A stretch of 64,000 bases of DNA, from the NCBI GenBank assembly GCA_035311445.1, contig DATGCX010000083.1, positions 7,564-71,563 on the forward strand. The letters are read 5' to 3'. Source of the DNA: JAJPKK01 sp035311445. GTDB lineage: Bacteria > Pseudomonadota > Alphaproteobacteria > Rhizobiales > Xanthobacteraceae. The notes beneath the pieces were generated by a model. It was not told the DNA's origin, did no database searches, and was given only the letters and a program-made list of their open reading frames with translations. The translations under genes and the position numbers were made by a program. Below are positions 52,533 through 61,428 of the stretch, piece after piece. Position 1 is the stretch's first letter. Every line of letters begins with the position of its first letter.

Positions 52533-53281
52533 CTGACGATCGTAAAGAGCCGGCTCCAACGCACGGACCACGGCCAACTCCAGATGTGCCAGGCCGGCTC
52601 TCCGTCGCCGATCGAGAAGAAGATGATTTGCGCCTTGCCGACGAGGTTCTCGAAGGGTACGTAGCCCACCGCCGCCAGCACCCGGCTGTCGGTCGAATTG
52701 TCGCGATTGTCACCCATCATGAAGTAGTGGCCGGCCGGGACCACGTATTCCTGGGTGTTGTCCAAAAACCCGTTATCCTGCAGATCGAGCGTCTGATAGG
52801 TCACCCCATTGGGCAATGTTTCACGCCAGCGGCGCACGCGCTCCGAAGTGCCGTTGTCGTCATCGATAAAGTCCGCGACGCGCTCACGTTTGACCGGCGT
52901 TCCGTTGATGTACAGCAGTCCGTCTATGACCTTGATGCGGTCACCCGGCAGACCGATCACACGTTTGATGTAATCGGTGGAATCGTCCTTTGGCAGGCGG
53001 AACACGACCACGTCGCCGCGCTCCGGCGCCGAGCCGAAGATACGGCCGGAAAACAGTGGGGGCGACAGTGGCAGGGAATAGTGGCTGTAGCCGTAGCTGT
53101 ATTTCGATACGAACAGATAGTCGCCGATCAGAAGGGTCGCCTTCATTGACCCAGATGGAATATTGAACGGCTGGAATAGCAGGGTACGGATGACAAGAGC
53201 AATCAGCAGAGCGTGGAATACGACCCGGCCACCTTCCGCAAGTCCGCCTTCTTTACGCTTTCCCTCGGTGGATACGCTCAT
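52529..53281 (-). CDS. lepB: Signal peptidase I
   Basis: 250 residues from the ATG at 53281 (AGAGG 4-8 bases upstream). One N-terminal membrane segment (VVFHALLIALVIRTLLF) precedes the catalytic Ser45 in IPSGSMKATL; the Lys base lies in YIKRVIGLPGDR; MMGDNRDNSTDSR is the family's box D. It removes Sec and Tat signal peptides, so it processes many exported proteins of this window. An in-frame extension upstream (to 53428) includes plausible helical sequence but relatives start at MSV. It overlaps rnc by four bases. Confidence 0.94.
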   Translation of the reverse strand: MSVSTEGKRKEGGLAEGGRVVFHALLIALVIRTLLFQPFNIPSGSMKATLLIGDYLFVSKYSYGYSHYSLPLSPPLFSGRIFGSAPERGDVVVFRLPKDDSTDYIKRVIGLPGDRIKVIDGLLYINGTPVKRERVADFIDDDNGTSERVRRWRETLPNGVTYQTLDLQDNGFLDNTQEYVVPAGHYFMMGDNRDNSTDSRVLAAVGYVPFENLVGKAQIIFFSIGDGEPAWHIWSWPWSVRWSRLFTIVR

Positions 53282-53551
53282 CGGCCTCTCGTTTTTCGAT
53301 ATGTCAGTCGATTTCTCAACCGCCTTGTCAGCGATTTCTTGCATGCGCCTTCGATCTTGTGCGCCCATAAAAAACCGCCTCCGCCACCACGGCGCCTCCA
53401 CTGGCTCGCAGAGCCAAAAAAGCCTCATATTTCAGCAACTTAAATGCCCGCAGCCCTGCCGCCTTTCTGCGCCGCAGTGCCGCTCAAATCTTCGTTCTTT
53501 TAACCGCTTGCAGGCCGACACGCAATCAACTCGGGGAAAACCCTGCTGATT

Positions 53552-53959
53552 TCAGCCATTCCGCAATTGCACGGCCGAAATTACCACGAATGCTTGAGCC
53601 ATGGGGTATTCATCTGTGATGGCCAAATCGATATGGGGCTCGAATCCCATCGGAACAATGGCCTGAAGGCGGCAAAGCGCCGCGCCGGCGAGCTGCATAG
53701 TGGGCTGCCCGGACGGTAGATTGACCACTCCCATATCCCGAAAGAAAATCCCGCCTCGAAATCCGGTGCCGAGTGCCTTGGCGCACGCTTCCTTGGCGGC
53801 GAAGCGCTTTGCGTGGGTTGCAGCGCGGTTGACACGGCACTCCGCCACTTCCCGTTCGATCGCAGTGAAGATGCGATCAAGAAAACGGTCGCCATGGCGC
53901 GCAATCGTACGCTCGATGCGACGGATATCGACGAGATCGGTGCCGATACCCAGAATCAC
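53552..53959 (-). CDS. acpS: Holo-[acyl-carrier-protein] synthase
   Basis: 135 residues. MILGIGTDLVDIRRIER carries the magnesium-binding Asp8 and FAAKEACAKALGTGFRGGIFF (in parts) carries the catalytic Glu, both diagnostic for AcpS. It transfers phosphopantetheine from CoA to ACP for fatty-acid synthesis. It overlaps pdxJ by four bases; the pdxJ-acpS pair is widely conserved. lepB follows after 270 bp. Confidence 0.94.
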   Translation of the reverse strand: MILGIGTDLVDIRRIERTIARHGDRFLDRIFTAIEREVAECRVNRAATHAKRFAAKEACAKALGTGFRGGIFFRDMGVVNLPSGQPTMQLAGAALCRLQAIVPMGFEPHIDLAITDEYPMAQAFVVISAVQLRNG

Positions 53960-54756
53960 AGTATGGGCTCCGACTTGGGTGGGCCGGATGCCGCTCGACC
54001 GCGATCCATGGCTGTCCGCATGTGCTGTACGGCCGCCGCCAAGCCTCCCATTATGGCTTCCCCCATAAGGAAGTGGCCAATGTTGAGTTCCACCACTTCG
54101 GGCAATGCCGCGATCGTACCGGCGGTCACATAGTCGAGCCCATGGCCGGCATGGACTTCGAGACCAAGTTCATGGGCGAGCTTGGCGCCGGCCCGGATAC
54201 GATCGAATTCAGCCGCTGCCCTGTCACCTTGCCCTTCCGCAAGAGCGTCGCACCACGCGCCGGTATGGATTTCGATAACAGGCGCACTCAAGGCGGCAGC
54301 CGCTTTGATCTGGGCCGGTTCCGCCGCAATGAACAAAGACACCCGAATGCCAGCAGCCCGCAGTTCTCCGATCAGCGGACCCAGCGTGCTGCGCTGGCCA
54401 GCGGCATCGAGTCCGCCCTCGGTTGTGCGTTCCTGGCGCCGCTCCGGAACAATACACGCGGCATGGGGTCGAATCTTCATGGCGATGTCCACCATCTCGC
54501 GGGTCGTCGCCATTTCAAGATTAAGGGGCCTGTCGATGCGCGCCTTAAGCCGCGCGACATCGTCGTCGCGGATATGACGGCGATCCTCACGGAGATGGGC
54601 GGTAATACCGTCGGCACCGGCCGCGATAGCAATTTCAGCGGCGTCAACCGGGTCCGGATGGCGGCCGCCGCGCGCATTGCGCATCGTGGCGACATGGTCG
54701 ATGTTGACGCCAAGACGCAGCTTTGAGCGCCCGCCCGCTATCGATGCGTCAGCCAC
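53956..54756 (-). CDS. pdxJ: Pyridoxine 5'-phosphate synthase
   Basis: 266 residues. LRLGVNIDHVATMRNARGG is the family start, followed by ITAHLREDRRHI, NLEMATTREMV, VPERRQERTTEGGLD (in parts) and HAGHGLDYV, with the phosphate-binding NIGHFLMGEAI near the end. It condenses aminoacetone phosphate and deoxyxylulose phosphate to pyridoxine phosphate. The start lies three bases after the spoT stop and the end overlaps acpS, so it is embedded in the spoT operon. Confidence 0.95.
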   Translation of the reverse strand: MADASIAGGRSKLRLGVNIDHVATMRNARGGRHPDPVDAAEIAIAAGADGITAHLREDRRHIRDDDVARLKARIDRPLNLEMATTREMVDIAMKIRPHAACIVPERRQERTTEGGLDAAGQRSTLGPLIGELRAAGIRVSLFIAAEPAQIKAAAALSAPVIEIHTGAWCDALAEGQGDRAAAEFDRIRAGAKLAHELGLEVHAGHGLDYVTAGTIAALPEVVELNIGHFLMGEAIMGGLAAAVQHMRTAMDRGRAASGPPKSEPIL

Positions 54757-54759
54757 GGC

Positions 54760-57084
54760 CTACCCGCTCACCCGTTCCGCGCTGGCGACCACCCGTTTGG
54801 CCCGCAGTTGCGCAATGATGGCAGTAAGATGCTTGAGGTCGTAGACCTCAAGATCGACTGTCACTGAGGTGAAGTCCGGGGACTGCCGACTCATGCGGAT
54901 GTTGTCGATATTGCCGTCATGATCGGCAATCACCTGAGCGATCTGTGCCAGCGAGCCCGGCTCGTTGACCGATTGCAGCGCAAGACGAGCCGGGAAGCGC
55001 CGCGGGATGCCATCGTCCACGTCCCAGCGCACGTCAAGCCAACGGTCGGGCGCGTCCTCGAACTCCTTCAATGCCGAGGACTGGATCGGGTAGATGGTAA
55101 CCCCCTCCCCCGGCGTCATGATGCCGACAATACGATCGCCGGGCACGGCTCCGCCGTTGGGTGCGAAGCGTACCGGCAAGTCCGTATTGATCCCACGGAT
55201 CGGAATAGCGGAGCCCCTGTCTTTGCCGCCCGGCACCTTGAACTTGACCGCCTTGCCTTTGTTGAGACCGAACCAGCCGGGCTCCGGGTTCGGTGCACCG
55301 GTCGCGGTGGCGCGCTCCTCCTTGTAGTCCGGATACATGGCGCGGATCACGTCAGAGGCTTTCATCTCACCGCGCCCAACCGCCGCAAACACATCGTCGA
55401 TCGAATGGCGGGCGAGCCGCGACAGCGCGCCAATCAGATTATCGTCGGAATAGTCACGCTTGGCCCGCTGGCACATGCGCTCGACGATGCGCCGGCCAAG
55501 TTCGGCATACTGGGCGCGCACCGCCTGACGGGTGGCGCGGCGCATGGCGGCCCGCGCCTTGCCGGTAGCGACCAGTGATTCCCATGCGGCCGGCGGCGCA
55601 ACCTGCGCCTTGGAGGTGAGAATCTCGACCTCATCGCCGTTCTGCAACTCGGATGCGAGTGGCGCGATCTTGCCGTTTATCTTGCACCCGACCGCATGGT
55701 TGCCGACGTCGGTGTGGACCGCATAGGCAAAATCAATCGGAGTCGCGTCGCGCGGCAAGGCGATCAGCTTACCTTTGGGGGTGAAACAGAACACTTGGTC
55801 CTGGAACAACTCCAGCTTGGTGTGCTCGAGAAACTCTTCCGGGTTGGAGCCTTCGGCTAGTAACGCGATGGTCCGGCGCAGCCAAACGTAAGCGTTCGAT
55901 TCCCGCGACAGCAGTTCGGTCGCCGAACCAGGTTGGTCCTTGTAGAACACGTGCGCTGCGATGCCGTATTCGGCGATATCATGCATCTCTTCAGTGCGAA
56001 TCTGTAGCTCGACGCGCTGATTGCCCGGCCCGATGACGGTGGTGTGGATTGAGCGATAATCGTTCTGCTTGGGGGTCGAGACATAGTCCTTGAAGCGCCC
56101 TGGTACCACGGGCCAAGTAGTGTGGACGATGCCCAGCGCCTGATAGCATTCCGGTACGGTTTTCACGATCACACGGAACCCGAAAATGTCGGACAGTTGC
56201 TCGAAGCCGACCGCTTTGCGCTCCATCTTGCGCCAGATCGAATAGGGTCGTTTGCGGCGGCCCGTGACCTTGGCCGCAATGCCGCGATTGACGAGATTGC
56301 GGGCGAGTTGCGCCTCGATCTCCGCAATCGGCCCCAGATGCCGCTTCGTCAGCGCTTCCAGGCGCTCACTGATCACCTTATGGGCTTCCGGGTTGAGTTC
56401 ACGGAAGGACAGGCTCTCGAGCTCTTCGCGCAGCTCGTACATGCCGATGCGGTCGGCGAGCGGCGCGTAGATGTCCAGGGTTTCTTCAGCAATCCGCCTG
56501 CGGGCCTCGGGCGTCATGTGCTGGATGGTGCGCATGTTGTGCAATCGGTCGGCGAGCTTGACCAACAGCACGCGCACATCTTCGGCGATCGCCAGGAGCA
56601 GCTTGCGCAGGTTCTCGGCCTGCTTCGCCTCGCGGGACACGAGATCGAGCTTTTTCAACTTGGTGAGCCCTTCGACCAGGCGGCCGATATCCTTGCCGAA
56701 CAGCTGATCAATCTCAGCGCGCGTAGCTTCCGTGTCCTCGATGGTGTCGTGGAGCAGCGCGGCCGCAATGGTCGCATCGTCGAGCTTGTGTTCCGTGAGG
56801 ATTGCGGCGACCTCAAGCGGATGGGAGATGTACGGGTCTCCAGAAAGCCGTTTCTGTTCGCCATGGGCCTTCATGGCGTAGACATAGGCGCGGTTGAGGA
56901 GGTCCTCATTGGTATTGGGATTGTACTTGCGGACCCGATCGACGAGGTCATATTGCCGCATCAGCGGCTTGGCGCGTTTCGGCGCCGGCGGTTCGGTTGC
57001 AACGATGTCGGGAGCCACTCGTGGCTGCGCCTTTCGGGGCTTCGCCTCGGTCTCCAGTCTAGCCAGGTCGGTAGATTGGTCCAT
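54760..57084 (-). CDS. spoT: Bifunctional (p)ppGpp synthetase/hydrolase (Rsh)
   Basis: 774 residues from the ATG at 57084 (GAGGAG 5 bases upstream). HD hydrolase domain with YISHPLEVAAIL and AALLHDTIEDTEAT; synthetase domain (GRRKRPYSIWRKMERKAVGFEQL in parts, DIFGFRVIV, NDYRSIHTTVIGP); TGS domain (CFTPKGKLIALPRDATPIDFAYAVHTDVG in parts); C-terminal ACT domain (EPGSLAQIAQVIADHDGNIDN in parts). Conserved HD residues indicate that hydrolysis is retained. It is the only long Rsh of most Rhizobiales. It follows rpoZ, separated by a terminator, and leads the pdxJ-acpS-lepB-rnc-era-recO cluster. Confidence 0.95.
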   Translation of the reverse strand: MDQSTDLARLETEAKPRKAQPRVAPDIVATEPPAPKRAKPLMRQYDLVDRVRKYNPNTNEDLLNRAYVYAMKAHGEQKRLSGDPYISHPLEVAAILTEHKLDDATIAAALLHDTIEDTEATRAEIDQLFGKDIGRLVEGLTKLKKLDLVSREAKQAENLRKLLLAIAEDVRVLLVKLADRLHNMRTIQHMTPEARRRIAEETLDIYAPLADRIGMYELREELESLSFRELNPEAHKVISERLEALTKRHLGPIAEIEAQLARNLVNRGIAAKVTGRRKRPYSIWRKMERKAVGFEQLSDIFGFRVIVKTVPECYQALGIVHTTWPVVPGRFKDYVSTPKQNDYRSIHTTVIGPGNQRVELQIRTEEMHDIAEYGIAAHVFYKDQPGSATELLSRESNAYVWLRRTIALLAEGSNPEEFLEHTKLELFQDQVFCFTPKGKLIALPRDATPIDFAYAVHTDVGNHAVGCKINGKIAPLASELQNGDEVEILTSKAQVAPPAAWESLVATGKARAAMRRATRQAVRAQYAELGRRIVERMCQRAKRDYSDDNLIGALSRLARHSIDDVFAAVGRGEMKASDVIRAMYPDYKEERATATGAPNPEPGWFGLNKGKAVKFKVPGGKDRGSAIPIRGINTDLPVRFAPNGGAVPGDRIVGIMTPGEGVTIYPIQSSALKEFEDAPDRWLDVRWDVDDGIPRRFPARLALQSVNEPGSLAQIAQVIADHDGNIDNIRMSRQSPDFTSVTVDLEVYDLKHLTAIIAQLRAKRVVASAERVSG

Positions 57085-57290
57085 CGCCGCTCCTCGCCGC
57101 GCGGCCAGGCGGCACCGCACGAACCCGTTTAGAATATCATGATGAACGTATTGTTCGGCAACCGTTTACACGTCGCGTATGCGCAAAGACTAATAAAGCT
57201 GTCAGGCCTAAAAAGAGCATGATCGAGCGCTGCAACGCCGCAATGCTGAAAAGGCATGTACCGGCCCGACCGTGCGGCTGCGACTGGTCA

Positions 57291-57319
57291 AGAAAAAACG
57301 GCCTGCTTTCCAGGCCGTT
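57291..57319 (-). terminator. Rho-independent terminator of rpoZ
   Basis: On the minus strand AACGGCCTG, a 5-base loop and CAGGCCGTT are followed by a run of T residues (A-run at 57293-57298 on the plus strand). It lies 29 bp after the rpoZ stop, separating it from spoT. Confidence 0.85.
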
Positions 57320-57347
57320 ATTGGCGAAATAAGGGGGAGCCCAATAC

Positions 57348-57755
57348 CTATTCCTCGTCGTCCGGCTCTGCGGGTTCCGGCCGCGCTTCCGGGGGTGCCA
57401 ACCCCTCAAGACCCTTGAGCAATTCCTCTTCGGTCATGCGGTCGGCCGTGATTTCCACGTCGTCGGCCTCCACATTGCCGCCTGCCCCCGCGATCAGCGG
57501 CACCGCTTCGGGTTCTGGTTCATCGACCTCGACATACTTCTGCAGCGAGTGAATAAGGTCCTCCTTGAGATCCCCGGGCGAGATCGTCTGATCGGCGATT
57601 TCGCGCAAAGCCACAACGGGGTTCTTGTCATTGTCGCGGTCGATGGTTATTTGCGAGCCCGAGGAGATCATCCGGGCGCGGTGGCTCGCGAGCAGGACAA
57701 GCTCAAATCGATTGTCGACTTTGTCGATGCAGTCCTCGACGGTAACGCGTGCCAT
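57348..57755 (-). CDS. rpoZ: RNA polymerase omega subunit
   Basis: 135 residues. MARVTVEDCIDKVDNRFELVLLA (in parts VEDCIDKVDNRFELVLLA) and ARMISSGSQITIDRDNDKNPVVALREIA (in parts) are the omega signature; the last 60 residues form an acidic tail typical of alphaproteobacteria. Omega helps assemble RNA polymerase and forms part of a ppGpp site in other bacteria, which fits its position before spoT. A clear intrinsic terminator follows. Confidence 0.95.
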   Translation of the reverse strand: MARVTVEDCIDKVDNRFELVLLASHRARMISSGSQITIDRDNDKNPVVALREIADQTISPGDLKEDLIHSLQKYVEVDEPEPEAVPLIAGAGGNVEADDVEITADRMTEEELLKGLEGLAPPEARPEPAEPDDEE

Positions 57756-58106
57756 CGGTTCGGAACTCCAAAATGTGGGACGTCATGGCAAGCAACAATT
57801 CTTGCGGTTTGGCCGTTCAATTATAGATTACCCAGTCGCGGTGCAAGGTTAAAATTAGTTGTTATTCGCATGACAGCTGCCTTACATTGGGCTTGGCTAA
57901 GCCGCAAAGCTCTGTTAGCTGACCCGTTGACGGCGGGTTGGCTGCCGTATTTTCCCGCGACAGGGCCACTTGGCAAGCGACGATGCGTTGGGCCCGTTTT
58001 CGAAGCTTGAATTGCGTTGCCCGCAGCGTCGGCGCCAAGCCGGCGATGTGACGAGTCGCGCCTCTGCACCCACGACAGGTGGGCAATATCTTGGAAGAGA
58101 CTACCG
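57756..58106. other. Divergent promoter region, rpoZ and NYN gene
   Basis: No gene. A/T-rich patches at 57820-57870 (TTCAATTATAGATTACCC, GGTTAAAATTAGTTGTTATTC) give several -10-like boxes. The frame of the NYN gene is open upstream to 58017 but lacks coding character there. Confidence 0.5.
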
Positions 58107-58766
58107 ATGACGGTACCCGGCGAAAAAATAGCGTTGTTCATCGATGGCGCAAATCTTTATGCGACCGCAAAGTCGCTGGGGTTCGATATCGATTACAAAC
58201 GTCTGCTCCGTGAATTTCAGTCGCGCGGTTATCTGCTGCGCGCTTTCTATTATACGGCCGTGGTGGAAGATCAGGAGTATTCCTCGATCCGCCCATTGAT
58301 CGACTGGCTCGACTACAACGGCTACACGGTCGTCACCAAGGCCACCAAGGAATTCGTCGACCAGACCGGCCGCCGCAAGGTGAAAGGCAACATGGATATC
58401 GAGCTCGCCGTCAATGCCATGGAGATTGCCGGTCACATCGATCACATGGTGCTGTTCTCGGGCGATGGCGACTTTCGTTCACTGGTCGAAGCTGTACAAC
58501 GCAAGGGTGTACGCGTCACGGTAGCCTCGACAGTTTCGACCCAGCCGCCCATGGTCGCGGACGAGTTGCGCCGGCAGGCCGATATCTTCCTCGATATTGC
58601 TGAGCTGCAGGCAAAGATCGGCCGCGACCCCGGCGAGCGCATCGATCGCCCGCCGCGTGAGCCGAGGGAGCCGCGCCAGCACACCCCGCAATTTCTGCAG
58701 CGTGGAACGACCGCACCGCGTGCGCCGGTCGGCACCGCCGATGACGACGAATTCGACGAGGACTGA
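58107..58766 (+). CDS. NYN-domain ribonuclease-like protein (LabA/DUF88)
   Basis: 219 residues from the ATG at 58107. PIN-like NYN fold with the acidic metal-binding set: Asp13 in ALFIDGANLYA, Asp in KGNMDIELAVNAM, and two Asp in FSGDGDFRSLVEAV. The last 45 residues form a Pro/Arg-rich then acidic tail (RPPREPREPRQ, DDDEFDED), probably disordered. Proteins of this type act on RNA; the substrate is not known. It is divergent from rpoZ and 12 bp upstream of the uracil-DNA glycosylase gene in the same direction. Confidence 0.9.
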   Translation: MTVPGEKIALFIDGANLYATAKSLGFDIDYKRLLREFQSRGYLLRAFYYTAVVEDQEYSSIRPLIDWLDYNGYTVVTKATKEFVDQTGRRKVKGNMDIELAVNAMEIAGHIDHMVLFSGDGDFRSLVEAVQRKGVRVTVASTVSTQPPMVADELRRQADIFLDIAELQAKIGRDPGERIDRPPREPREPRQHTPQFLQRGTTAPRAPVGTADDDEFDED

Positions 58767-58778
58767 AACCCGCCCCTC

Positions 58779-59495
58779 ATGTCAGTCGACGCACCGCCCC
58801 CGGCACAGCTGATCGACACCAGAATCGGCCGGGATTGTCCACGTTGTCCGCGTCTTGTCGCGTTTCGCCAATCCCTGCGGAGCAAGCAGCCGACGTGGCA
58901 TAACGCCCCGGTTCCGTCGTTCGGACCGATCGCGGCGCGGCTACTGATCGTCGGCCTCGCACCGGGCCTGCAGGGCGCGAACCGTACCGGTCGCCCGTTC
59001 ACCGGCGATTATGCCGGGCAGCTGCTCTACGCAACGCTTACGCATTACGGCTTCGCGGCGGGGGAGTACGCGGCGCGGCCGGACGACGGTTTGAAGCTGA
59101 TCGATGCGCGCATCACCAATGCGGTGCGCTGTGTTCCGCCGGAAAACAAGCCCGCGGGCGAAGAGATCAAGCAGTGCCGTGATTTCCTCAAAGCGACGAT
59201 CGCCGAAATGCCGAACCTTACGGCGATCGTGCCGCTCGGCCGCATTGCTCATGACAGCACCGTGCTGGCGCTCGGCCGTCCGCTCGCAGCGACACCGTTT
59301 GGGCACGGCGCGCAATACGCCGTCAACCGGCTCGCTTTGTTCGATAGCTATCACTGCTCGCGCTACAACACGAACACGGGCGTGTTGACCCCGGATATGT
59401 TCCGCAAAGTCTTTGCCGCAGTGCGGCGCTATCTCGATGCGCGCAGCCAGCCGACAACGACCGCCGCACTCTCATCGGGTGGGAAGACCGGGTAG
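58779..59495 (+). CDS. Uracil-DNA glycosylase, family 5 (UDGb)
   Basis: 238 residues. Motif GLAPGLQGANRTGRPFTGDYAG (in parts GLAPGLQGANRTG and RPFTGDYAG) lacks the Asp/Asn of other UDG families at its second residue, as in family 5. Four cysteines (Cys20, Cys23, Cys118, Cys133) fit the 4Fe-4S cluster. LPLGR-type IVPLGRIAHDS and the late DSYHCSRYNTNTG contain the second active-site motif. It removes uracil and some deaminated purines. Its last 67 bases overlap the end of the convergent peroxiredoxin gene. Confidence 0.93.
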   Translation: MSVDAPPPAQLIDTRIGRDCPRCPRLVAFRQSLRSKQPTWHNAPVPSFGPIAARLLIVGLAPGLQGANRTGRPFTGDYAGQLLYATLTHYGFAAGEYAARPDDGLKLIDARITNAVRCVPPENKPAGEEIKQCRDFLKATIAEMPNLTAIVPLGRIAHDSTVLALGRPLAATPFGHGAQYAVNRLALFDSYHCSRYNTNTGVLTPDMFRKVFAAVRRYLDARSQPTTTAALSSGGKTG

Positions 59496-59998
59496 AACAC
59501 CTTCGCGATAACGCCATCGTCGATGACGAGCACCATGCGCTTGAGCAACGTCATGCCGGCGACTTCGAATGTCGGAAGGCCGAGCATGTTGGTCAGCCGC
59601 AGATCTGTATCGGACAGGATCGGGAATTGCAGATGCAGGCGATCGATCGCTTCGCGCTGGTAATCAGTATCCTGGGTTGAAAGTCCGAACAGATGGGCGA
59701 CGCTCAGCGCCTTCAACTCCGCGAAGTGATCGCGAAACGAACAAGATTGCGGGGTGCAGCCGCGCGCACCCGGAATGGCGTCCCAGCCGTCCGGAAGCGC
59801 GACACCCGGCCGCCCGGTGCGCGGGTAGATATAAACCACGGTGCGGCCGCTCAGGCGCGCAAGATCGACCTGCGTGCCGTCGGTCGCCTGCAATGTCACC
59901 GCGGGCAGCCGCAATCCGGCCAGATGCGCGGCTGCGCCATCATCCTGCGGAACCGGAAGACCTGTCGGGAGAATGTTCGGATCATGGGCCAAGGTCAT
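59429..59998 (-). CDS. Peroxiredoxin
   Basis: 189 residues from the ATG at 59998 (GAGG 6 bases upstream). AhpC/TSA fold; LSGRTVVYIYPRTGRPG precedes GARGCTPQSCSFRDHF with Cys81 and Cys86, placing the peroxidatic and a nearby resolving Cys five apart, as in BCP/PrxQ-like enzymes. LFGLSTQDTDYQREA and FPILSDTDLRLTNMLGLPTFE match the rest of the fold. It reduces peroxides with thioredoxin-like donors. It lies 9 bp downstream of the VOC gene on the same strand and overlaps the UDG gene tail-to-tail. Confidence 0.9.
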   Translation of the reverse strand: MTLAHDPNILPTGLPVPQDDGAAAHLAGLRLPAVTLQATDGTQVDLARLSGRTVVYIYPRTGRPGVALPDGWDAIPGARGCTPQSCSFRDHFAELKALSVAHLFGLSTQDTDYQREAIDRLHLQFPILSDTDLRLTNMLGLPTFEVAGMTLLKRMVLVIDDGVIAKVFYPVFPPDESAAVVVGWLRASR

Positions 59999-60006
59999 CG
60001 GTTGCC

Positions 60007-60390
60007 TCACTGATACGACATAAATTCGAGCAGCGAGCCGTCAGGATCGCGGAAATACACGCTGGTGCCCTCACCCTTGGCGCCATTGCGCCTCACCGGA
60101 CCCAGCTCGACTGTTACCCCGTGGCGCGCCAGATGCGCGATGGCATCGCCGATCGGGCCCTTCCACTCGAAGCAAATGTCGCTGTTACCGGGCTGCACCG
60201 GCAGGCGTGCCACGATCATGCCGCTCATGCCGGGCCCGTGGAGATTGAGCTGGGTATCGCCGAACCGATACGCAAAAAACTGCCCGCGCGGTACGACTTC
60301 GGCGCCGATGACGTCGCGATAGAACGCGTTGGAACGCTCCCAGTCGGACACGTGGACGACGCAATGGTCAAGTTTCACCGGCAGGATCAT
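60007..60390 (-). CDS. VOC-family (glyoxalase/dioxygenase-like) protein
   Basis: 127 residues from the ATG at 60390 (GAGG 6 bases upstream). Two beta-alpha-beta-beta-beta modules: KLDHCVVHVSDWERSNAFYRDVIGAE (in parts) with a metal-type His9, QLNLHGPG, DICFEWKGPI and TSVYFRDPDGSLLEFMSY with the late Glu. These suit a metal-dependent VOC enzyme, such as a resistance or glyoxalase-like protein, but substrate residues cannot be named. The extension upstream to 60492 is translated repeat. It is probably co-transcribed with the peroxiredoxin gene. Confidence 0.88.
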   Translation of the reverse strand: MILPVKLDHCVVHVSDWERSNAFYRDVIGAEVVPRGQFFAYRFGDTQLNLHGPGMSGMIVARLPVQPGNSDICFEWKGPIGDAIAHLARHGVTVELGPVRRNGAKGEGTSVYFRDPDGSLLEFMSYQ

Positions 60391-60409
60391 GGCGGGCCTC
60401 ATCGCGCTC

Positions 60410-60498
60410 TGTAGGATGGGTTGAGCGCCAAGCGAAACCCACCAGCGGCATGGCACGTCCCTCGGTGGGTTTCGCTTGGCGCTCAATCCCATCCTACA
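60410..60498. repeat. 34/35-bp inverted repeat between VOC gene and smpB
   Basis: Left arm 60410-60443 and right arm 60464-60498 are complementary except for one inserted base; the core is GATGGGTTGAGCGCCAAGCG. It belongs to the same family as 50754-50850 but carries an extra CC-GC pair in the middle (GAGCGCCAAGCGAAACCC against GAGCGAAGCGAAACCC). Confidence 0.9.
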
Positions 60499-60513
60499 AT
60501 ATCCGGCTACGTC

Positions 60514-60987
60514 CTACCCCTTAAGCCGCATCAACCGGCCGCGTTCGCGGTCCCAACTGCGCTTTTTCTCGGTCTCGCGCTTATCGTGCAGTTTCTTGCC
60601 GCGGCCGAGCGCGATGTCGAGCTTGGCGCGGCCCTTCTCGTTGAAAAACAGGCGCAGCGGCACGATCGTCATCCCCTCGCGCTCCACGGCGGCAGCGAGC
60701 TTGCGGATTTGCCGCTTGTGCAGCAACAACTTGCGGGGACGTTTGGGGGCGTGATTGAAACGGCTCGCCTGCAGATATTCCGGGATGTTGGCGTTGATGA
60801 GCCAGATCTCGCCATTCTTGGCGTCGGCGTACGATTCCGCGATGGCAGCACGGCCACCGCGCAACGATTTCACCTCGGTGCCGGTGAGGACGATCCCAGC
60901 CTCGACCACCTCGCCGATCTCATAGTTGAACCGCGCCTTGCGATTGTCGGCGATGATCTTGCGCGGCCGTTCCTTTTTTTCCGCCAT
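60514..60987 (-). CDS. smpB: SsrA-binding protein SmpB
   Basis: 157 residues. IIADNRKARFNYEIGEVVEAGIVLTGTEVKSLR (in parts NRKARFNYEIGE and GIVLTGTEVKSLRGG) is the SmpB start; NPKRPRKLLLH-like APKRPRKLLLHKRQI and FFNEKGRAKLDIALGRGKKLHDKRE (in parts) end the OB fold and the basic C-terminal tail (KKRSWDRERGRLMR) that enters the decoding centre. It brings tmRNA to stalled ribosomes. The tmRNA gene itself is not in the window. Confidence 0.95.
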   Translation of the reverse strand: MAEKKERPRKIIADNRKARFNYEIGEVVEAGIVLTGTEVKSLRGGRAAIAESYADAKNGEIWLINANIPEYLQASRFNHAPKRPRKLLLHKRQIRKLAAAVEREGMTIVPLRLFFNEKGRAKLDIALGRGKKLHDKRETEKKRSWDRERGRLMRLKG

Positions 60988-61428
60988 CGTGGCTTCTCGT
61001 CATCCGAAGTTCGGCACCGTGCTGCGCCATCGCCATGTAAAGCGTCAGGCGAAAGAGGACAAGCGCTGACCGCGGCGACCCCAGCGACGAATTGTTATTA
61101 TTCCAATCTATATTTGTTCTAAATTGAAATTATTCCAATATCGTGTTCAAAATTTCTTATTTTTACTAATTTAAGACTGACATATTACCGTTGACTTCGC
61201 AGTATTGTGTGGCTTTACGTACAAACGTCCTGCATGGCGCCTCGTCACACCGTAGAGGTCTCGCCGTTTCGGTTTGGAGCCGCAATGCCCTTTCACCGAC
61301 GTGCCTCAAACCTCGGTTTATCCGCAGCGGGACGGCGCGCGATGCCACGCCGCATAGCCTGCCCTCTCCCGCAAGCGGGGCGGGGGATTTCGGATGGTAC
61401 GCTCGTCTATCATGGGCGCTTTGCTTCG
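60988..61428. promoter_or_regulatory. AT-rich control region before the porin gene
   Basis: From 61090 to 61200 the base composition falls far below the surroundings (TTATTATTCCAATCTATATT, AATTTCTTATTTTTACTAAT). Two copies of TTATTCCAAT (61098-61107 and 61130-61139) start a 32-bp-period repeat that continues with TTGTTCTAAATT and TGTTCAAAATTT. TTCTAAA resembles half of an Irr/Fur-type box of Rhizobiales. TTGACT (61191) with TTTACG 17 bases later is a possible promoter. The 220 bp between there and the ATG contain no gene. Confidence 0.5.
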
